Below are positions 62,127 to 64,000 of a DNA stretch of 64,000 nucleotides, one piece after another (the stretch's first letter is position 1; the number at the start of each line of letters is the position of its first letter). Made by a program: the position numbers and the translations under genes. The notes below the pieces were generated by a model. It was not told where the DNA came from, made no database searches, and saw only the letters and a program-made list of their open reading frames with translations. Source of the DNA: Rhizobium sp. Leaf371 (lineage in GTDB: Bacteria; Pseudomonadota; Alphaproteobacteria; Rhizobiales; Rhizobiaceae); assembly GCF_001424045.1 (NCBI RefSeq), contig NZ_LMQB01000028.1, forward strand, positions 192,765 through 256,764. The letters are read 5' to 3'.

Positions 62127-62810
62127 ATGCTGTCTCTGACGCTCAAGGACATTACCGTGTCCTACTCCGGGCTTGTCGCACCGGTCCTCTCCGTCCCGCG
62201 TCTGCAGGTCGACGCGGGGGAGAGTATTGCGGTGACGGGCGCCTCGGGCTCCGGCAAGAGCACCTTCGTCAATCTCATCTCGGGTCTGGAGCCTGTCCGT
62301 ACGGGGCAGGTGGAGTGGAGCGGAACCGACCTCGTGCGCCTTGCGGAGCATCGGCGTGACCGGTGGCGCGGGGAGCATGTCGGTCTCGTCATGCAGGATT
62401 TCCATCTCTTCCCCGGGCTGTCGGCGCTCGATAACGTGCTGTTGCCGGCGCGCCTTGCCGCGCAGGCGTCGGCCGCGGTGAAGCGGAGGGCACGCGATCT
62501 CCTCGCCGAAATGGGGCTCGATCGGCCCGGGCAGGCGGTGGAGACGATGTCGCGCGGCGAAATGCAGCGCGTCGCCATTGCGCGCGCGCTGGTTCGCGCA
62601 CCGGGCGTGGTCATTGCCGACGAGCCCACGGCAAGCCTTGATCGAGAGAGCGGACAGGTCATCGCCGACGTTCTGATCTGCCTGGCCGGTGCAGCCGGGG
62701 CGACGCTGATCGTGGTCTCGCACGATCCCGGCCTGATCGCGCGCCTGCCGCGCCGGATCACCCTTGAAAGCGGGCAGATCGCGCATGACAGCCGGGCGGT
62801 AACGCCATGA
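62127..62810 (+). CDS. ABC transporter ATP-binding protein (LolD/MacB-like)
   Basis: ATPase of 227 residues: Walker A GASGSGKST, Walker B VVIADEPTASLD and H-switch VVSHDPGL. The signature reads MSRGEMQRVAIARAL, with Ser-Arg-Gly in place of the usual Ser-Gly-Gly. It overlaps the permease start by 4 bases (ATGA). Type VII (MacB/LolCDE) systems do mechanical work on lipoproteins or efflux complexes rather than classic import. Confidence 0.9.
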   Translation: MLSLTLKDITVSYSGLVAPVLSVPRLQVDAGESIAVTGASGSGKSTFVNLISGLEPVRTGQVEWSGTDLVRLAEHRRDRWRGEHVGLVMQDFHLFPGLSALDNVLLPARLAAQASAAVKRRARDLLAEMGLDRPGQAVETMSRGEMQRVAIARALVRAPGVVIADEPTASLDRESGQVIADVLICLAGAAGATLIVVSHDPGLIARLPRRITLESGQIAHDSRAVTP

Positions 62811-64000
62811 TCGGCTTCATTCTAGCAGACATCCGCCGGCACAAGGCTGGAACCATCGCCATTCTGCTGCTGGTCGCCTTTGCGGTGGCGCTCGCCGTCT
62901 CGGTGACGCTGCAGGAGCGGGCGTTGCGGCTCGGCAGCGCACGGGCGGCAAACGCGTTCGACCTCGTGATCGGCGCCGCGGGGAGCGAGACGCAGCTGGT
63001 TCTCTCCTCGGTGTTCCTTCAGGCAGCGCCGTTGCCGCTGATGGACGGCGCCGTGCTGCAGCGGCTCGCAGCCGATCCGCGGGTGGCGTTCGCAGCGCCG
63101 ATCGGCTTTGGAGACAGCTTTTCGGGCTATCCCCTGGTCGGCACCTCGACGGCGCTCGTGGCGCATCTTTCACCGCAGTTGCAGGACGGCGCAAGCTTCC
63201 GGCAGGAGGGTGACGCCGTCATCGGCTCGGCGGTCGATCTCACCCTGGGTGCCGTGATCAAGCCGATGCATGGCACGGCGGAGGAGGGTGGCCATACCCA
63301 TACCGGCCTTGCCTATGCCGTCGTCGGCCGGATGAAGCCGACCGGCACGCCCTGGGACCGGGCGATCCTCGTGCCCATCCAGGCCGTGTGGGAGCTGCAC
63401 GGGATGGGCCATACGGAGACGGATCACTCGGAGCCTGCACACGCCGAGGGCGATCAGGAGCACAGCGCGGACGCGACGGCCGCGGTCGATGAGGATTGGG
63501 CGGAACACGCCGCCGGCCTCCCGGCCGTGCTGGTCAAGCCGAAGACGATTTCGGACGCCTACAAGCTTCGCCAGGATTATCGCCGCGACACGACGCTTGC
63601 CGTCTTCCCCGGCGAGGTCCTGACGCGGCTTTATGCGACGCTCGGAGACGCCAAGGTCTTGCTGCTGGCGGTTGCGGTGGGCACGCAGATCCTGATCGCC
63701 GCAGCCCTCCTGCTGGTCACGATCATGCATGTCGGGCAGCGTCGGCGCCAGATCGGCGCACTGCGCGCCTTCGGCGCGCCGCGCACGGTCGTGTTTCGGA
63801 TCGTCTGGCTGCAGCTTTTTGCAATCAGCCTGGCCGGCATTCTTCTCGGCTTCGGCCTCGGCTACCTCGTTTCCGAAATCATCGGCGGCATCGTCTCGCG
63901 CCAGAACGGCTTCACCATGCCCGTGGCGTTCGACCGGCAGGACATCGCGTTTGCGGCCTCGGTCACGGCGTTTGTAGCGGTGCTTGCCATCGTCCCGGCC
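62807..64000 (+). CDS. FtsX/MacB-type ABC permease with His-rich loop, cut by window end
   Basis: First 398 residues of a LolE/MacB-like permease. An N-terminal helix (about 15-35) is followed by a periplasmic MacB-core-like domain with LVIGAAGSETQLVLSSVF, then helices near 280-310 and 325-350 and further. Between about residues 160 and 225 the periplasmic part carries many His and acidic residues (EEGGHTHTG, HGMGHTETDHSEPAHAE, DQEHSAD). Such His/Asp loops are typical of zinc-handling proteins. The gene is incomplete at the 3' end. Confidence 0.85.
   Translation, partial: MIGFILADIRRHKAGTIAILLLVAFAVALAVSVTLQERALRLGSARAANAFDLVIGAAGSETQLVLSSVFLQAAPLPLMDGAVLQRLAADPRVAFAAPIGFGDSFSGYPLVGTSTALVAHLSPQLQDGASFRQEGDAVIGSAVDLTLGAVIKPMHGTAEEGGHTHTGLAYAVVGRMKPTGTPWDRAILVPIQAVWELHGMGHTETDHSEPAHAEGDQEHSADATAAVDEDWAEHAAGLPAVLVKPKTISDAYKLRQDYRRDTTLAVFPGEVLTRLYATLGDAKVLLLAVAVGTQILIAAALLLVTIMHVGQRRRQIGALRAFGAPRTVVFRIVWLQLFAISLAGILLGFGLGYLVSEIIGGIVSRQNGFTMPVAFDRQDIAFAASVTAFVAVLAIVPA

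Overview
The window looks like a chromosome or chromid segment of a Rhizobiaceae alphaproteobacterium (Agrobacterium, Ensifer, Rhizobium or Shinella type). The evidence is uniformly high GC, dense gene packing with many ATGA stop/start overlaps, a homologue of the Agrobacterium Atu4866 family, a DUF992 protein, periplasmic-binding-protein transporters in quantity, a TRAP system and pca genes in rhizobial style. I saw no rRNA, tRNA, insertion sequence, phage gene or CRISPR array. No block has visibly foreign base composition. The first and last genes run off the window.

Layout. (1) 1-10.5 kb: a two-component system (kinase cut by the left edge) divergent from two tandem paralogous binding proteins, a fused two-domain permease and an ATPase, then an inositol-monophosphatase-family phosphatase and an NAD-dependent epimerase. 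I read this as AfuABC-like uptake of phosphorylated sugars rather than ferric iron. (2) 10.5-18.7 kb: a complete Kdp potassium system, but in the order kdpF-x-kdpB-y-kdpA-kdpC-kdpD-kdpE, where x and y are two extra one-helix peptides. (3) 18.8-22.5 kb: two nucleotide-signalling enzymes, a CHASE4-GGDEF-EAL protein and a class III adenylate cyclase. (4) 22.7-27.8 kb: a ribose/inositol-type ABC system plus a Gfo/Idh/MocA oxidoreductase, behind a promoter carrying GGAA-N6-TTCC, the motif known for the rhizobial inositol repressor IolR. (5) 27.9-33.5 kb: an Atu4866-like protein, an SDR with a divergent LysR regulator, DUF992, BON and CsbD stress-type proteins, a triple-PAS LuxR regulator and a DedA protein.

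(6) 33.6-37.2 kb: pcaI-pcaJ-pcaF with divergent IclR-type pcaR and two palindromic operators. (7) 37.2-46.4 kb: a large GH63-like glycosidase, an HxlR/SDR pair, an orphan CHASE3 protein, an MFS carrier with a low-complexity loop, and a divergent FAD/GcvT demethylating dehydrogenase. (8) 46.4-51.4 kb: a FecBCD-like metallophore ABC operon divergent from a DUF2946-like protein and a His/Met-rich PepSY membrane protein, with a Zur-box-like palindrome between them. (9) 51.4-58.4 kb: TRAP transporter dctQMP, shikimate dehydrogenase and QsuB-type 3-dehydroshikimate dehydratase, divergent from a TetR regulator. (10) 58.4-64 kb: an orphan AAA ATPase, an alkaline phosphatase, and a Tat-exported CxxC protein followed by a LolD/FtsX-type ABC pair with a His-rich loop.

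How it fits together: block 9 would import quinate/shikimate-type acids and turn 3-dehydroshikimate into protocatechuate, and block 6 holds the last steps of the beta-ketoadipate pathway; the ring-cleavage genes are not in the window. Blocks 8 and 10 may both serve transition-metal (probably zinc) supply. At least three binding-protein genes are followed by a strong GC-rich intercistronic hairpin, consistent with differential expression of the binding protein.
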